A stretch of DNA of 47,470 bases, from positions 1 to 47,470 of the forward strand of contig QJZS01000020.1 of assembly GCA_003247345.1 (NCBI GenBank). The letters are read 5' to 3'. The notes beneath the pieces are model-generated. The model was not told where the DNA came from. It worked only from the letters and a program-made list of their open reading frames with translations, and searched no databases. The DNA is from Spirochaetales bacterium (GTDB taxonomy: Bacteria; Spirochaetota; Spirochaetia; Sphaerochaetales; Sphaerochaetaceae). Both the position numbers and the translations under genes were made by a program. How positions within the stretch are numbered: position 1 is the first letter of the stretch; each line of letters opens with the position of its first letter. Shown piece by piece: positions 16,755 to 25,310 of this stretch.

Positions 16755-18394
16755 AATGAAACCTTCTTAGTGTATTGATTTAGGACAAGTAGCACTAAAG
16801 TAGTACAAAGCACACAGATTACAGCCATGCTCATGCCCAATGACACACTCCCTTGTTCAAATTCCCTAAGTATGTAGGTTGAAACGGTAACATAGCCTAC
16901 TGGCAAAACCAGTGAAGATGCGACCAGTTCTCTAAAACAAATAATAAATGTCATCATCCATCCTGCAAGGGTGCCTCTGAATACCAAAGGGAGCAAAATT
17001 TTTCGTTTGACGTAAAAATCTGTTGCACCGAATACTCTCCCCGCCTGAATAAGATGATTATTCATTTGCGTTAAAATTCCCCCAACATACTGAATAGTGT
17101 AGGGAAGGAACATAACAAGATATGCGAGTATGAGCATCCCCTGGGTGTTGTAGAGAGGGATCCATCGAGAAATGAGGTTCCAGAAAATCATCATACCGAT
17201 GACTAGTACTATATTGGGTAACATCTCTGGTAAAAGTCCTAATGCCTGGATAGTTTTATATGAATTCCCCTTTTTGTTATGGGTAGTCAATGCAATGGAG
17301 GTTCCAAGTATTGCGGCGAGCGTGGCAGCAATTGCTGAAAGGTAGAAACTATTCCATAGGGCTCGCAACCCTTCGGTCTCGATGCTGAATAATTTTTGGT
17401 ATGCTTGCAAGGAGTAATTTCCTGCCCGCAGGCCATATCCACGAATCTTAATCAGACTGGTCATTATTATGGAAAAGTAAGGGATTCCGATAGAAACAAT
17501 CAGCAACAAGATTATATATGTCCAACCTGAAATAGATACTCTTAACGAATTCTTGCTAAGTTGATTTCTACTACCTTTTTGACCGAGTGTTGCATAGGAA
17601 GTATGATTTGAGATTGTGTTTTGAAGAAACCAAAACGTGATACAGATTCCTACCAAGATGGTGGATAATCGGGCGGCACCACCGAAATCAACGGGCATGA
17701 AACTGGCTTTCCTATGTATTTGTGTGGTGAAAAATTCCATTCCAATGCGTAATCCAAGTGTTGCCGGTGTGCCGTACTCAGATAAGGTTTTTACAAATAC
17801 AAGCAAAGCTCCAATTGCGTATCCACTGGTAAGCAATGGTAGTGTCAAACGACGAGTTCTGTATGCACGGCTTGCACCAAGGATTGCTCCAGCCTCGTCA
17901 AGATTTGGGGAGATATTCATCATTGCATTCTTGAGGAAATTCAACATAAACGGAAATGAATGCAGGCTCATTACCAATACGATTCCTCCGAATGTGAAAA
18001 AATATTGTTCAACACCTTGGAGAGCAGGGATCATTTGAGAAAGTAATCCACGTTTTTGGGTAAATAAAATCCATCCCATTGAGGCAATGTATGGAGGGGT
18101 CATGAAGGGAATCAAAAAAACTATTGATAGCCAAGTATGCCTTGCAAACGCTGTCTTTGATAAAAGATGGGCCAATGGGTAGGCTAGTAGCGTCGAAACT
18201 ATAACAACCCAAAACCCGAGCTTTAGGGAATTTAAGATTGAAATCCTTGATTCACTACTAATGAGGGAAGTCGCAGCCAAACCTGACTGCAACTGCCCTT
18301 CGAACGTAAATGAACGAAATACTAATGTAGCGATTGGAAAGGCCACCATTACTGCCAATAGGATCAATAATGGTATAGCCAGAGATTTACGCAT
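16751..18394 (-). CDS. ABC transporter permease, fused two-domain FbpB/iron(III) type
   Basis: From the ATG at 18394 (MRKSLAIPLLILLAVMVAF) the product has 547 residues and about 12 membrane segments in two homologous halves. Each half has the ABC permease EAA-type loop: LDEAGAILGASRAYRTRRL in the first and LIQAGRVFGATDFYVKRKIL in the second. This duplicated arrangement is typical of the FbpB/AfuB and PhnU/V-like importers. The stop of the binding-protein gene and this start share one base (TAATG). The frame continues upstream to 18460, but that part lies within the preceding gene. Confidence 0.9.
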   Translation of the reverse strand: MRKSLAIPLLILLAVMVAFPIATLVFRSFTFEGQLQSGLAATSLISSESRISILNSLKLGFWVVIVSTLLAYPLAHLLSKTAFARHTWLSIVFLIPFMTPPYIASMGWILFTQKRGLLSQMIPALQGVEQYFFTFGGIVLVMSLHSFPFMLNFLKNAMMNISPNLDEAGAILGASRAYRTRRLTLPLLTSGYAIGALLVFVKTLSEYGTPATLGLRIGMEFFTTQIHRKASFMPVDFGGAARLSTILVGICITFWFLQNTISNHTSYATLGQKGSRNQLSKNSLRVSISGWTYIILLLIVSIGIPYFSIIMTSLIKIRGYGLRAGNYSLQAYQKLFSIETEGLRALWNSFYLSAIAATLAAILGTSIALTTHNKKGNSYKTIQALGLLPEMLPNIVLVIGMMIFWNLISRWIPLYNTQGMLILAYLVMFLPYTIQYVGGILTQMNNHLIQAGRVFGATDFYVKRKILLPLVFRGTLAGWMMTFIICFRELVASSLVLPVGYVTVSTYILREFEQGSVSLGMSMAVICVLCTTLVLLVLNQYTKKVSL

Positions 18395-19413
18395 TAGCGT
18401 CCCATCAAAGTTGTGAAGCGGTTCATGATTGAATCTGAATTCTGAGCCATCCAATTCCAATCATAATTAGCAGTATTGATGTCGCTTACATTTGCTCTGG
18501 TCGAAGCAACGATATCAGATCTTCCTGGTAACAAATATTCTTCATATATCATCTTCTGGACCTCATCAGATAACAGATAATCCATATATGCTTTTGCGTT
18601 ATCAAGATTGTTTGCAGTTTTTAAAATAAAAGCAGGCCGTGGATTGATTACCGTACCCCCTTTTGGATAGTACAAGCCGATGGGTTCACCGCTTTGAATC
18701 TTTGCATACGCATTGTAGTCAACACCAGAAATCAAGATGCCTTTTGCTCCGGTCATGACTGCTTCCAAGGCAGCTGCGTTTGCGCCAGGAATGGTAAGTC
18801 CGTCATTTTTCCAGTCTTCGATTATCTTCCAACCATTTTCACCATTTGCATTGATAAATCCAGTGATGAAATCTTTGCAAGAGCCGGAAGAAAGAGGATC
18901 AGGCATACAAATATCATCAGCATATTGAGCAGAGCCAAGTTCACTCCAATCTGCTGAAAGCGTAGGGTACATCAAGGTATTGTAAATAACACCAATTGCT
19001 GAAGCGCTGTACCCATAGAGCTTGTGCTGAGGATCAACCCAACCTTTGTTCATGGTATCAAGCCCTTTTGCATCATAGGGCATTGCTTGGTCAATGAGTT
19101 TCAATCCGTCAGACCATGAAGCAAGGATGACTACATCGGCAATTGGATTAGCCTTTTCAGCCTCGAGTCTGGCGTTGATTTTCCCAGTGGTACCTTGAAA
19201 CATTTCTACTTTAACACCAGTCTTAGCTTCAAAACCAGCTTGAATTTTGTTCGCAAGCGAATTCGGGCTTGGACAATATACAACCACTTTCCCGGAAAGG
19301 GTAGGTTCGGTATTAGCTTTGGCTGTAGGAACCTGTTCAGTTGTCGCTTGTGCGAAAACGAGACTACATGTCAGAGCTAACAATGTTGCCAATACAATCA
19401 ATTTCTTGTTCAT
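18394..19413 (-). CDS. ABC transporter substrate-binding protein, iron(III)/AfuA-like family
   Basis: 339 residues with a Sec signal peptide (KKLIVLATLLALTCSLVFAQ) and a probable cleavage after VFA. The mature start KVVVYCPSPNSLANKIQAGF followed by KTGVKVEMFQGTTGKINARL is that of the FbpA/AfuA/PotD-like binding proteins, and LYYPKGGTVINP is the second ligand-loop region. Members transport ferric iron, sugar phosphates or 2-aminoethylphosphonate, and the sequence alone does not settle the ligand. AAGGAG precedes the ATG, which overlaps the ATPase stop (ATGA). Confidence 0.88.
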   Translation of the reverse strand: MNKKLIVLATLLALTCSLVFAQATTEQVPTAKANTEPTLSGKVVVYCPSPNSLANKIQAGFEAKTGVKVEMFQGTTGKINARLEAEKANPIADVVILASWSDGLKLIDQAMPYDAKGLDTMNKGWVDPQHKLYGYSASAIGVIYNTLMYPTLSADWSELGSAQYADDICMPDPLSSGSCKDFITGFINANGENGWKIIEDWKNDGLTIPGANAAALEAVMTGAKGILISGVDYNAYAKIQSGEPIGLYYPKGGTVINPRPAFILKTANNLDNAKAYMDYLLSDEVQKMIYEEYLLPGRSDIVASTRANVSDINTANYDWNWMAQNSDSIMNRFTTLMGR

Positions 19414-20381
19414 GCAAATTTCTCCTTCAGTACGATTATTTGATGCTCATCAAAATAGACGGTGAGCTTATCACCAATGGAATAAGGGGTATCGGTAGTT
19501 ACCAGCCAACGTTGATCTTCGTATTGCACCACGATTTGATAGCAGTTCCCTAAATAAATACAACCAATTACAGGCAATGTAAGGGATTCTGAATTTTCTT
19601 GTTTCGGTTGCAATCCGAGTTGTTCTGGGCGAAGCATTCTTTGTGAATCAAACCAGTTTGCCTTTCCTACGAACATTGCTACAAAACTTGTAGAAGGAGA
19701 GGAGTATATTTGTTGAGGACTCCCTTGCATTTCTATAGTTCCTTTATTCATTACAACAATTTCATCACTAATGCTCATTGCTTCTTGTTGATCATGGGTT
19801 ACAAAGATGGCGGTCATGGACCTGTCAGTTACAAGAGCTCTGACTTCTTGTCGCATTTGTTCGCGAAGTACCGCATCCAAAGCAGATAGAGGTTCATCGA
19901 AGAGGATACACGAAGGATTTACAGCCAAAGCTCGAGCAAAAGCGACACGTTGTTGCTGGCCTCCTGAAAGTTCGTGAACTCTTCGATTGCCATATCCTTG
20001 CAACTGTACGGCCTGTAGTGCTTCTTCAACTCTCTCTTTAAGTTTGTTTTTGTCTTTTCTAGCTCTTAGGCCAAATGCAACATTTTCAAAGACATTCAGA
20101 TGCGGCCAAAGTGCAAAATCTTGGAAAACAAATCCAAGGTTTCTTTTTTCAGTCGGTAGATTGATTTGTTTTAAAGACGAGAAGACGCATCGTTCATCAA
20201 AATAAATTTCCCCTTCATCTGGAATTTCCAAACCAGCAATGCATCGTAGTAAGGTGGTTTTGCCACAACCTGAGAGACCGAGCAACGTTGTAAGCTTCTC
20301 ACTCTGTATCTCTAATGATATTTTTTCAAGGACCAGTGTAGTAGCATATCGTTTGGTTATGTTGAGGATACGAATTTTCAT
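19410..20381 (-). CDS. ABC transporter ATP-binding protein, FbpC-like
   Basis: First gene of the importer operon. Walker A GLSGCGKTTLL, Q-loop FVFQDFALWPHLNVFENVAFG, signature LSGGQQQRVAFARALAVNP, Walker B CILFDEPLSALDA and H-loop FVTHDQQEAM are intact. After about residue 240 there is a short regulatory TOBE-like domain, normal for 323-residue FbpC/PotA-type subunits. An AGAGG site precedes the ATG. The operon order is ATPase, binding protein, permease, hydrolase, all overlapping. Confidence 0.92.
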   Translation of the reverse strand: MKIRILNITKRYATTLVLEKISLEIQSEKLTTLLGLSGCGKTTLLRCIAGLEIPDEGEIYFDERCVFSSLKQINLPTEKRNLGFVFQDFALWPHLNVFENVAFGLRARKDKNKLKERVEEALQAVQLQGYGNRRVHELSGGQQQRVAFARALAVNPSCILFDEPLSALDAVLREQMRQEVRALVTDRSMTAIFVTHDQQEAMSISDEIVVMNKGTIEMQGSPQQIYSSPSTSFVAMFVGKANWFDSQRMLRPEQLGLQPKQENSESLTLPVIGCIYLGNCYQIVVQYEDQRWLVTTDTPYSIGDKLTVYFDEHQIIVLKEKFA

Positions 20382-20707
20382 AACCTCTGGAAGATACTTG
20401 TTAGTTGTGAAGAATCAATAAAAAAATCGCAAAGAAACTATGAGATTCTTTAAATGACTGCTACAAAACAGTATGTTTGTAATAAATACTATTGTAGATA
20501 GAATTGTAATTATCAAAAATTATTCATAGAGAGATGAATATTTTAGAATTATGCATGTATAAATGAATAAGTCTCGTGAAAGTGTTTTTCTGACATACTC
20601 ATGGATTGGTTTTTGAATAAATCTATATGAGGAATTTACTGGTTTATTACAGGAGAACCTATTCTGATAGGTATTTAAAATTGGCATGGTATACTTTGTT
20701 GTAAGGA
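20382..20707. other. AT-rich divergent intergenic region
   Basis: This stretch separates the minus-strand importer operon from the plus-strand alkaline phosphatase gene. It is strongly AT-rich and must contain both promoters. Only the phosphatase side shows a convincing box. On the importer side TTGATA-like and TATA-like words are present, but none has compelling spacing. No RNA gene or small coding frame is visible. Confidence 0.5.
20657..20695 (+). promoter_or_regulatory. extended -10 promoter and inverted repeat before the alkaline phosphatase gene
   Basis: A TGG-TATACT extended -10 lies at 20687-20695, 20 bases before the TTG start. There is no good -35; its place is taken by a perfect inverted repeat ACCTAT-TCTG-ATAGGT (20657-20672). 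The location fits an operator for a regulator that replaces or blocks -35 contact. Confidence 0.45.
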
Positions 20708-20714
20708 ATGAAAT

Positions 20715-21776
20715 TTGAAAAAGTATATTTTGCTAGTCATTTGTTCCCTTCTTCTCTTATTCTCTGGATGCACCGCTGACGTTCTCAGCGGTGAAAGTCC
20801 TGCAGTAATCTTTCTTATTGGCGATGGGATGGGGCAAGAGCAAATTGATGCTGCTTCCTATTATTATTTTGGAGAGGAAGGTTCATTAAGCTTTGAGCAA
20901 TTTCCTGTGCAAGGAACTATTACTACCTATTCAGCAGACTCTTCGATCACGGACTCAGCTGCAGCTGCTACTGCACTTGCAACGGGAAGAAAAGTATATA
21001 ACGGGGTGATCAGCAAAGCGTTGCCGGGGTTCGGATGGGATCTAACCACCATTTTGGAACACTTCCAAAAATATCAAGTTCCGGTTGGTCTCATTACAAC
21101 AACAGCTGTTACCCATGCTACGCCGGCAGCTTTTGCTTCCCATGTAGTGAATCGAGGATTCTATACTGATATTGCTAATCAATATTTTAATAATACCAAA
21201 CCTAATATAATCATGGGGGGTGGTGGATCTGACTACGGTATAACCGATTCTCTTGTTACGAGTGCTGGATATGCACTCTATGATGATCCTGCAGATGTTC
21301 AAAGTAGTGATGCTCATGTCGCGGTGTTAATGGGAGATGGGCATCTGCCCTATGAATTTGATGCAGGAGATACATCTCCTGGCCTCACCGAGATGGTGAG
21401 TTCTGCTCTTACTTACCTAGAGAACGAAGATAACTTTTTCCTTCTGGTTGAAGCCGGGAGAATTGACCATGCAGGTCATAGCAATGATCTAGAGCGTCTC
21501 ATTGGCGAAGTAGGAGAGTTCTCCAAAGCTGTACAATTGATTGTTGATTGGGCTGAGACTCGGGATGATATCATCGTAATCGTAACAGCGGACCATGAGA
21601 CTGGAGGGCTATCGGTAACCAATAACGGAAAGGATGTACTTCCTTCTGCAACATGGACAACAACAGGCCATACTGGAGTGAATGTGCCCTATTTTGTATG
21701 GGGAGCTGAAGCAACAAGCTTTTCTCCTGTTTCAGATAATACAGACTTTTTCTCTAAGATTATATCGTTGTTTTAA
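20715..21776 (+). CDS. alkaline phosphatase, lipoprotein
   Basis: Periplasmic or surface phosphomonoesterase of the PhoA-like alkaline phosphatase superfamily. A lipoprotein signal ends at LFSGC (Cys19). Metal and catalytic motifs are FLIGDGMGQEQ (Asp37), SSITDSAAAATALATG with the nucleophile Ser81, TTAVTHATPAAFASH, LLVEAGRIDHAGHSND and VTADHETGG. At 353 residues it is a short form, lacking the crown insertions of larger enzymes. The start is TTG at 20715 with AAGGA seven bases upstream; a nearby ATG is out of frame. It is divergent from the iron(III)-type ABC importer with a hydrolase gene. Confidence 0.92.
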   Translation: MKKYILLVICSLLLLFSGCTADVLSGESPAVIFLIGDGMGQEQIDAASYYYFGEEGSLSFEQFPVQGTITTYSADSSITDSAAAATALATGRKVYNGVISKALPGFGWDLTTILEHFQKYQVPVGLITTTAVTHATPAAFASHVVNRGFYTDIANQYFNNTKPNIIMGGGGSDYGITDSLVTSAGYALYDDPADVQSSDAHVAVLMGDGHLPYEFDAGDTSPGLTEMVSSALTYLENEDNFFLLVEAGRIDHAGHSNDLERLIGEVGEFSKAVQLIVDWAETRDDIIVIVTADHETGGLSVTNNGKDVLPSATWTTTGHTGVNVPYFVWGAEATSFSPVSDNTDFFSKIISLF

Positions 21777-22006
21777 AGCTAATTTTGATGAGTGTTTAAA
21801 TTGCATAGCTTTTGCATTACTGAAAAATAAACTTCATTTTTGTAGCATTCTTCATGATGATTACTTGAGGGATAAATAATAAGAACTTCTAGACAAACTA
21901 CATAGAATGACAAAAATATTGACTTCGAGTGATACCTGCAATACCATGGTAATGAACTTGAAAGTAATTTTAATCGCATAGATTTTCCAGATATTTTGGA
22001 GGTTGT

Positions 22007-23278
22007 ATGACGTTTAAGAGACTTCTCAGGCATTATCTTATTCTATCAATCACCGGTAGCAGTGTTCTTCTTATGCTTTTGTTTACCAGTTGTGAAGCAA
22101 CTCCAGAACTACCTTCAAGTGATACAACGCTCAATTCACTGATAGTTGACTTGGGAGCAAGTTCAATAACAGTAGATGTAACTCCTGGATCAACTGAATA
22201 TCTGGTTAAAGTTCCCTATGCAACAACACAGGTGAGTGTTATTGCAGACCCCACTTCCTCAAGTGCCACAGTAGATTCGGCGAGTGGAGCAGTGCAAACC
22301 CTTTCAGCCCTTACTGGTCCGGTTAGTATCACGGTTACTGCTGAAAATGGGGATACTCAGGAGTATCTGATTAAAGTAAAAAGAACTGTCACGCGAAGTC
22401 AGCTTGAAGTCATGATTTCAAACGAAGAAAATATCACGATGGTTGATACGTCTGAAATTTGGGACATGAGTAATTTGTTTTATAATGAAGATACGTTCAA
22501 TCAGGATATTTCAGATTGGGATGTAGGTAATGTTCTCTACATGGGGCATATGTTTGGTTGGTGTACTGATTTTAATGCTGACTTGTCCCAATGGGATGTA
22601 AGTAGTGTAACGGACATGCAATACATGTTCACTGATTGTACCAGTTTCAACGGTGATATTTCATCTTGGGATGTAAGTAACGTAACGAACATGGATTATA
22701 TGTTTTACTCATGCGTGGCATTTGATGGAGATCTTTCCTCCTGGGATGTACATAATGTTACTTCTATGGAAGGGACATTTGGGTATGCCAGTGTTTTCAA
22801 CGGAGATCTTTCCGATTGGGATGTCGGTCGTGTTACTAATATGAATCGTACTTTTACATCTGCAAATGATTTCAATGGTGATATTTCCCGTTGGGATGTC
22901 AGCTATGTTACTGATATGTACGGCATGTTTGCCGGGGCTAGCTCTTTTAACGGGGATATTTCGCATTGGGATGTCAGCTATGTTACGAATATGAGTGGAA
23001 TGTTCGCCAATGCTTATGCCTTTAACAGTGATATCTTGCATTGGGATGTGCGTTACGTTACGAACATGAATGGAATGTTCTATTCAGCTATAGCATTCAA
23101 TAAAAATATTAAAGATTGGGATGTAAGCAATGTTACGGACATGGGTGCAATGTTCAAATCTGCAGGATCATTCTATCAGGATATATCCAATTGGGATGTA
23201 AGTAATGTGGTGAATGCGATTGATTTTTCAGCAAGCTGCCCAATTGATGGAAGTGCTTATAGTCCATTTACCACCTGA
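22007..23278 (+). CDS. BspA-like surface lipoprotein with ten DUF285 repeats
   Basis: 423 residues. A signal peptide ends in a lipobox (LLFTSC, Cys29). Residues about 40-127 form a cadherin-like beta-sandwich domain (DLGASSITVDVTPGSTEYLV to AENGDTQEYLIKVKR). From residue 164 to the end there are ten 25-residue repeats of the form F-N-x-D-[IL]-S-x-W-D-V-x-x-V-T-x-M-x-x-M-F, the DUF285/BspA-like bacterial leucine-rich-type repeat. Such proteins face the cell surface and often mediate adhesion; that role is inferred. A GGAGG site is 5 bases before the ATG. It stands alone, with no gene partner. Confidence 0.88.
   Translation: MTFKRLLRHYLILSITGSSVLLMLLFTSCEATPELPSSDTTLNSLIVDLGASSITVDVTPGSTEYLVKVPYATTQVSVIADPTSSSATVDSASGAVQTLSALTGPVSITVTAENGDTQEYLIKVKRTVTRSQLEVMISNEENITMVDTSEIWDMSNLFYNEDTFNQDISDWDVGNVLYMGHMFGWCTDFNADLSQWDVSSVTDMQYMFTDCTSFNGDISSWDVSNVTNMDYMFYSCVAFDGDLSSWDVHNVTSMEGTFGYASVFNGDLSDWDVGRVTNMNRTFTSANDFNGDISRWDVSYVTDMYGMFAGASSFNGDISHWDVSYVTNMSGMFANAYAFNSDILHWDVRYVTNMNGMFYSAIAFNKNIKDWDVSNVTDMGAMFKSAGSFYQDISNWDVSNVVNAIDFSASCPIDGSAYSPFTT
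22496..23240 (+). repeat. ten tandem 75-bp units in the DUF285 gene
   Basis: The codon for the first Phe of each unit recurs every 75 bp from 22496 to 23171 with no length variation. The DNA word TGGGATGT (Trp-Asp-Val) recurs in every unit. Units 6 to 8 are the most alike (WDVSYVT or WDVRYVT), which suggests recent duplication. Confidence 0.9.
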
Positions 23279-23352
23279 GCACATTAGGACTGTTGAAATA
23301 TGTGTTGTTTATTCCTGATACAATATTTCAGGTGTTGAAATGTTAAATGAAT

Positions 23353-23436
23353 TGCCGAAAGCGGGACTTGAACCCGCACGACCTTACGGTCAAGGGATTT
23401 TAAGTCCCTTGTGTCTACCAATTTCACCATTTCGGC
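23353..23436 (-). tRNA. tRNA-Leu (anticodon UAA)
   Basis: Read on the minus strand, the acceptor arms GCCGAAA and TTTCGGC pair and a discriminator A follows. The anticodon loop is ACTTAAAAT with anticodon TAA, and the T-loop is GGTTCAAGTCC. A long variable arm (GACCGTAAGGTC) marks a class II tRNA, as expected for leucine. The CCA end is not encoded. Confidence 0.96.
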
Positions 23437-23445
23437 TGGTGTTTG

Positions 23446-23916
23446 CTATTCTACCTCAGTATCCACGGTTCGTGGAAGTACATTTGCCTCTGTCTTTGTA
23501 GGAATTAGACGTTTTATGAACGGCTGTACTCCGACATAGGTCTTTTGGAACTCAATCTCACTCTCTTTCAAAGCTGCCTGCCAGGCTGCTCCGAATCCAG
23601 GGCTGTTAATGGTAAGCCTGTCAACTGCAAGTTGATATACCTGCAGTCGTGCTAACTCTTTTCGTCCTGGTTTTTGTGAGTATGAATTCACTGTGATGCG
23701 TAAATTCTCGGTCTGCTTCTTCAGGTCTTCGTTTTGATCTTTGAGCTTCGTGAGACCTTCGCTTTCCAAGTCCATACGATCCGTCAACATCCTCTTGAGA
23801 CGTGCAGTTTCCTTGTTTGAAGCAAGGATTTCACGATGTCTCTTTGTGGACATGATAATCACTAAGACGATGGCCAGTACGACTCCGATTCCAAGACCGA
23901 TTAGAAAGTTCTGCAT
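23446..23916 (-). CDS. single-pass membrane protein with coiled coil, unknown function
   Basis: 156 residues from the ATG at 23916, preceded by GAGGAG. The N-terminus MQNFLIGLGIGVVLAIVLVI is one membrane helix, followed by a basic stop (STKRHRE) and a coiled coil of about 50 residues (NKETARLKRMLTDRMDLESE and LKDQNEDLKKQTENL). The C-terminal half is a soluble region without known motif. The cytoplasmic orientation is inferred from the positive residues after the helix. It lies between the tRNA gene and thrC, on the same strand as both, but after the thrC terminator. Confidence 0.65.
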   Translation of the reverse strand: MQNFLIGLGIGVVLAIVLVIIMSTKRHREILASNKETARLKRMLTDRMDLESEGLTKLKDQNEDLKKQTENLRITVNSYSQKPGRKELARLQVYQLAVDRLTINSPGFGAAWQAALKESEIEFQKTYVGVQPFIKRLIPTKTEANVLPRTVDTEVE

Positions 23917-23981
23917 ACGAAACTCCTCATCACTGCACAAAAGGTACAGTAACCTCGCCTCTTTGTCAAAGGAGAAAGACA

Positions 23982-24008
23982 AAAGCGGTACTTTTTTTGT
24001 ACCGCTTT
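23982..24008 (-). terminator. terminator of the threonine synthase-like gene
   Basis: Perfect 10-bp arms AAAGCGGTAC (23982-23991) and GTACCGCTTT (23999-24008) with a 7-nt loop, beginning 11 bases after the stop codon. Confidence 0.8.
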
Positions 24009-24018
24009 CTTGGATCCC

Positions 24019-25242
24019 TTAGCTGAAACGCTCGTGTACCGCTTCTGTGCTGTTTTCAATTGCCTCAGGAATAGAAACACTTCCTTGGAACACAGCCATA
24101 TCCTTAAAACCTGTTCCCGTGAGCAGACAGCATACTTTGACATCCTCACCAAATCTTTCAACGAGCATGTCACTATCTTTTCTGAGGGCGGCCCAAGCAC
24201 AAGCTGCGGCTGGCTCCACAAAGATGCCGGCCTCTTTTGCAAGTTCAAGTTGGGAGTCCAGTATTTCTGAATCTTCAACTTCGGTGGCCCATCCTTCGCT
24301 TTCTTTGATATAGCGTACAGCCATTCTGCCGTTTGCAGGACTCTCTACGCTGATGGAATCGGCTCTGGTTGTAGCTTTAGGCAAATTAGTAAAGTTGCCT
24401 GTTTTCCAAGCACTGCTGATTGCATTGCTCTGCTTGCTTTGTGCACATACAAGGTATGGGACTTTCTCAATCAATCCTGCTTGCAACAAGTCATAGAATC
24501 CCTTGTAGACCCCAGCATAGATGCAGCCATCACCAACAGGTACATACATAACATCGGGAACGTTACGTCCCAACTGTTCAAACAATTCGATGGATACGCT
24601 CTTCTTGCCTTCAATGGTCATTGGATTATAAGCAGTATTTCTGTTGATTCCCCCAAATTCCTTGGTATAAGCAATGGATAACGCAAAAGCATCATCATAC
24701 GTTCCCTTTACGGGCACTACTGTCGCTCCATAGAGAACACTTTGCATCAACTTGTTGATGGGAGCCGTCTCTGGAACAAACAATACGATCTCCAATCCGT
24801 AAGCTGCACCTGCACAACTCATTGCAGCTCCTGCATTGCCTGTTGAGGCGAGGGCAATCTTGTTTTGGTTGTGATGGATTGCTTGTGCAGCAATAAGCTG
24901 ACTGGCTCTGTCCTTGAAGGACCCGGAGGGAAGAGCACTATCGAGTTTGCAGACCAGATTTTTCAACTTGTATTTCTTTGACAAACGCTTTGGAGTTGCA
25001 AGCGGAGTTCCTCCTACCGGATATACATCCTTGTCCGGGACAGGGTAGGGAAAGAAGTCATACATGCTTACATGTTCTTGTTTGGAAAGCTTCTGCAGGT
25101 CTTCCTCGTTCAGCTTTACAATGACATTGCCTTTTGGGAAAGACGTACCATCATTTTCTTTTGCACATTTGGGACATTGATAGAAAACCTCGTTGGTCTC
25201 ATACGTTGCTCCGCAGTCACAACACTCATAAGTAAATCGCAT
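24019..25242 (-). CDS. thrC: threonine synthase-like PLP enzyme
   Basis: Fold-type II PLP enzyme. From the ATG at 25242 (GAGGA upstream) it has 407 residues and begins with a zinc-ribbon: CCDCGATYETNEVFYQCPKC. The PLP lysine lies in LPSGSFKDRA; STGNAGAAMSCAGAAYGL and PVGDGCIYAGVYKGF form the phosphate-binding region. The family converts O-phosphohomoserine to threonine. No other threonine-pathway gene is near. The neighbours are another PLP enzyme and the purine island, so it may act on a beta-amino or diamino acid from purine breakdown. Orthodox threonine synthase remains the default call. Confidence 0.75.
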   Translation of the reverse strand: MRFTYECCDCGATYETNEVFYQCPKCAKENDGTSFPKGNVIVKLNEEDLQKLSKQEHVSMYDFFPYPVPDKDVYPVGGTPLATPKRLSKKYKLKNLVCKLDSALPSGSFKDRASQLIAAQAIHHNQNKIALASTGNAGAAMSCAGAAYGLEIVLFVPETAPINKLMQSVLYGATVVPVKGTYDDAFALSIAYTKEFGGINRNTAYNPMTIEGKKSVSIELFEQLGRNVPDVMYVPVGDGCIYAGVYKGFYDLLQAGLIEKVPYLVCAQSKQSNAISSAWKTGNFTNLPKATTRADSISVESPANGRMAVRYIKESEGWATEVEDSEILDSQLELAKEAGIFVEPAAACAWAALRKDSDMLVERFGEDVKVCCLLTGTGFKDMAVFQGSVSIPEAIENSTEAVHERFS

Positions 25243-25310
25243 GATTGTATTCCTCGTGATTATGAAGAAAATGCCGGACACTAGGTCCGGCATCCTTTGT
25301 TGAACCTGAC

